DNA from: Comamonadaceae bacterium
GTDB taxonomy: Bacteria; Pseudomonadota; Gammaproteobacteria; Burkholderiales; Burkholderiaceae_C
Length of the DNA stretch: 5,485 nucleotides
Assembly: GCA_947469815.1 (NCBI GenBank)
Contig: CANIRI010000178.1
Coordinates: 1 to 5,485, forward strand
Reading direction: 5' to 3'
Part shown: positions 5,208 to 5,485 of the stretch, one piece after another
Layout: every line of letters begins with the position of its first letter
How positions within the stretch are numbered: the stretch's first letter is position 1
Program-made: the position numbers and the translations under genes
The notes under the pieces: model-generated
What the model was told of the DNA's origin: nothing
The model's input: the letters and a program-made list of their open reading frames with translations, nothing else
Databases searched by the model: none

Positions 5208-5485
5208 TCAGCGGCTGCGGAGGTACTTCATGGGGTCCACCGGGCGGCCCCGTTCGCGGATTTCAAAATGCAGCTTCACGCGGTCGCTGTCGGAGCTGCC
5301 CATCTCCGCGATTTTTTGGCCCTTTTTGACGCTTTGGTCTTCCTTCACCAAAATGCTCTGGTTGTGGGCGTAGGCCGTCAAAAAGGTGCTGTTGTGTTTG
5401 ATGATGATCAACTTGCCGTAGCCGCGCAAACCTTCGCCCGCATACACCACCTTGCCCTCGGCCGCTGCCAAAACCGGGTCTCCCG
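5208..5485 (-). CDS. nlpD: NlpD-like LytM/M23-domain protein, C-terminal part
   Basis: The last 92 complete codons of a LytM (peptidase M23) domain protein whose start lies beyond the right edge. It reads [20 protein letters not shown], then [21 protein letters not shown], then [11 protein letters not shown], then [20 protein letters not shown]. This closely matches the end of E. coli NlpD, the envelope lipoprotein that activates the cell-division amidase AmiC. In catalytic M23 enzymes the late motif is HxH; here the first histidine is replaced by lysine (KLH), the same kind of degeneracy remembered for NlpD. This suggests an amidase activator and not a hydrolase. The lipoprotein signal, LysM domain and the other zinc ligands cannot be seen. 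It lies 38 bp upstream of rlmD on the same strand. An EnvC-like or other M23 protein cannot be fully excluded. Confidence 0.85.
   Translation of the reverse strand, partial: GDPVLAAAEGKVVYAGEGLRGYGKLIIIKHNSTFLTAYAHNQSILVKEDQSVKKGQKIAEMGSSDSDRVKLHFEIRERGRPVDPMKYLRSR

Overview
The window looks like ordinary chromosomal DNA of a betaproteobacterium. The order Burkholderiales and probably the family Comamonadaceae (a Rhodoferax/Polaromonas-like organism) fit best. This rests on moderately high GC, the character of the proteins, the ppsA/ppsR divergent pair and the nlpD-rlmD neighbourhood. It is a judgement from recall, not from a database search. There is no sign of phage, transposon, CRISPR, tRNA or rRNA.

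Layout from left to right. A partial ppsA (PEP synthase, N-terminal 451 codons) runs leftwards off the edge. It is separated by a 175-bp divergent control region from ppsR, which encodes the kinase/phosphotransferase that switches PEP synthase off and on. PpsR ends 6 bp from the end of a convergent small gene of the GlcG/HbpS (DUF336) family. That gene is divergent, across a 193-bp region with two notable inverted repeats, from a YccA-type Bax-inhibitor-1 membrane protein gene that starts at GTG. A strong UUCG-loop terminator follows and is shared with the convergent rlmD gene (23S rRNA m5U1939 methyltransferase). Upstream of rlmD on the same strand, 38 bp away, is the 3' end of an nlpD-like LytM-domain gene, which runs off the right edge.

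How the genes work together. PpsA makes PEP from pyruvate and ATP for gluconeogenesis, and PpsR phosphorylates a threonine two residues from the PpsA catalytic histidine. Both the modifier and the modified site (Thr424/His426) are in the window. NlpD (cell-wall amidase activation) and RlmD (ribosome maturation) are probably co-transcribed but functionally unrelated. YccA probably modulates the membrane protease FtsH. The GlcG-like protein has no assigned role.

I found no undescribed multi-gene system. The points most worth a second look are small: palindromic elements in the two divergent intergenic regions, a hairpin directly before the rlmD start where no Shine-Dalgarno is visible, the direct nlpD-rlmD junction where rpoS would be expected in related bacteria, and a YccA that keeps the two aspartates of the BI-1 pH sensor.
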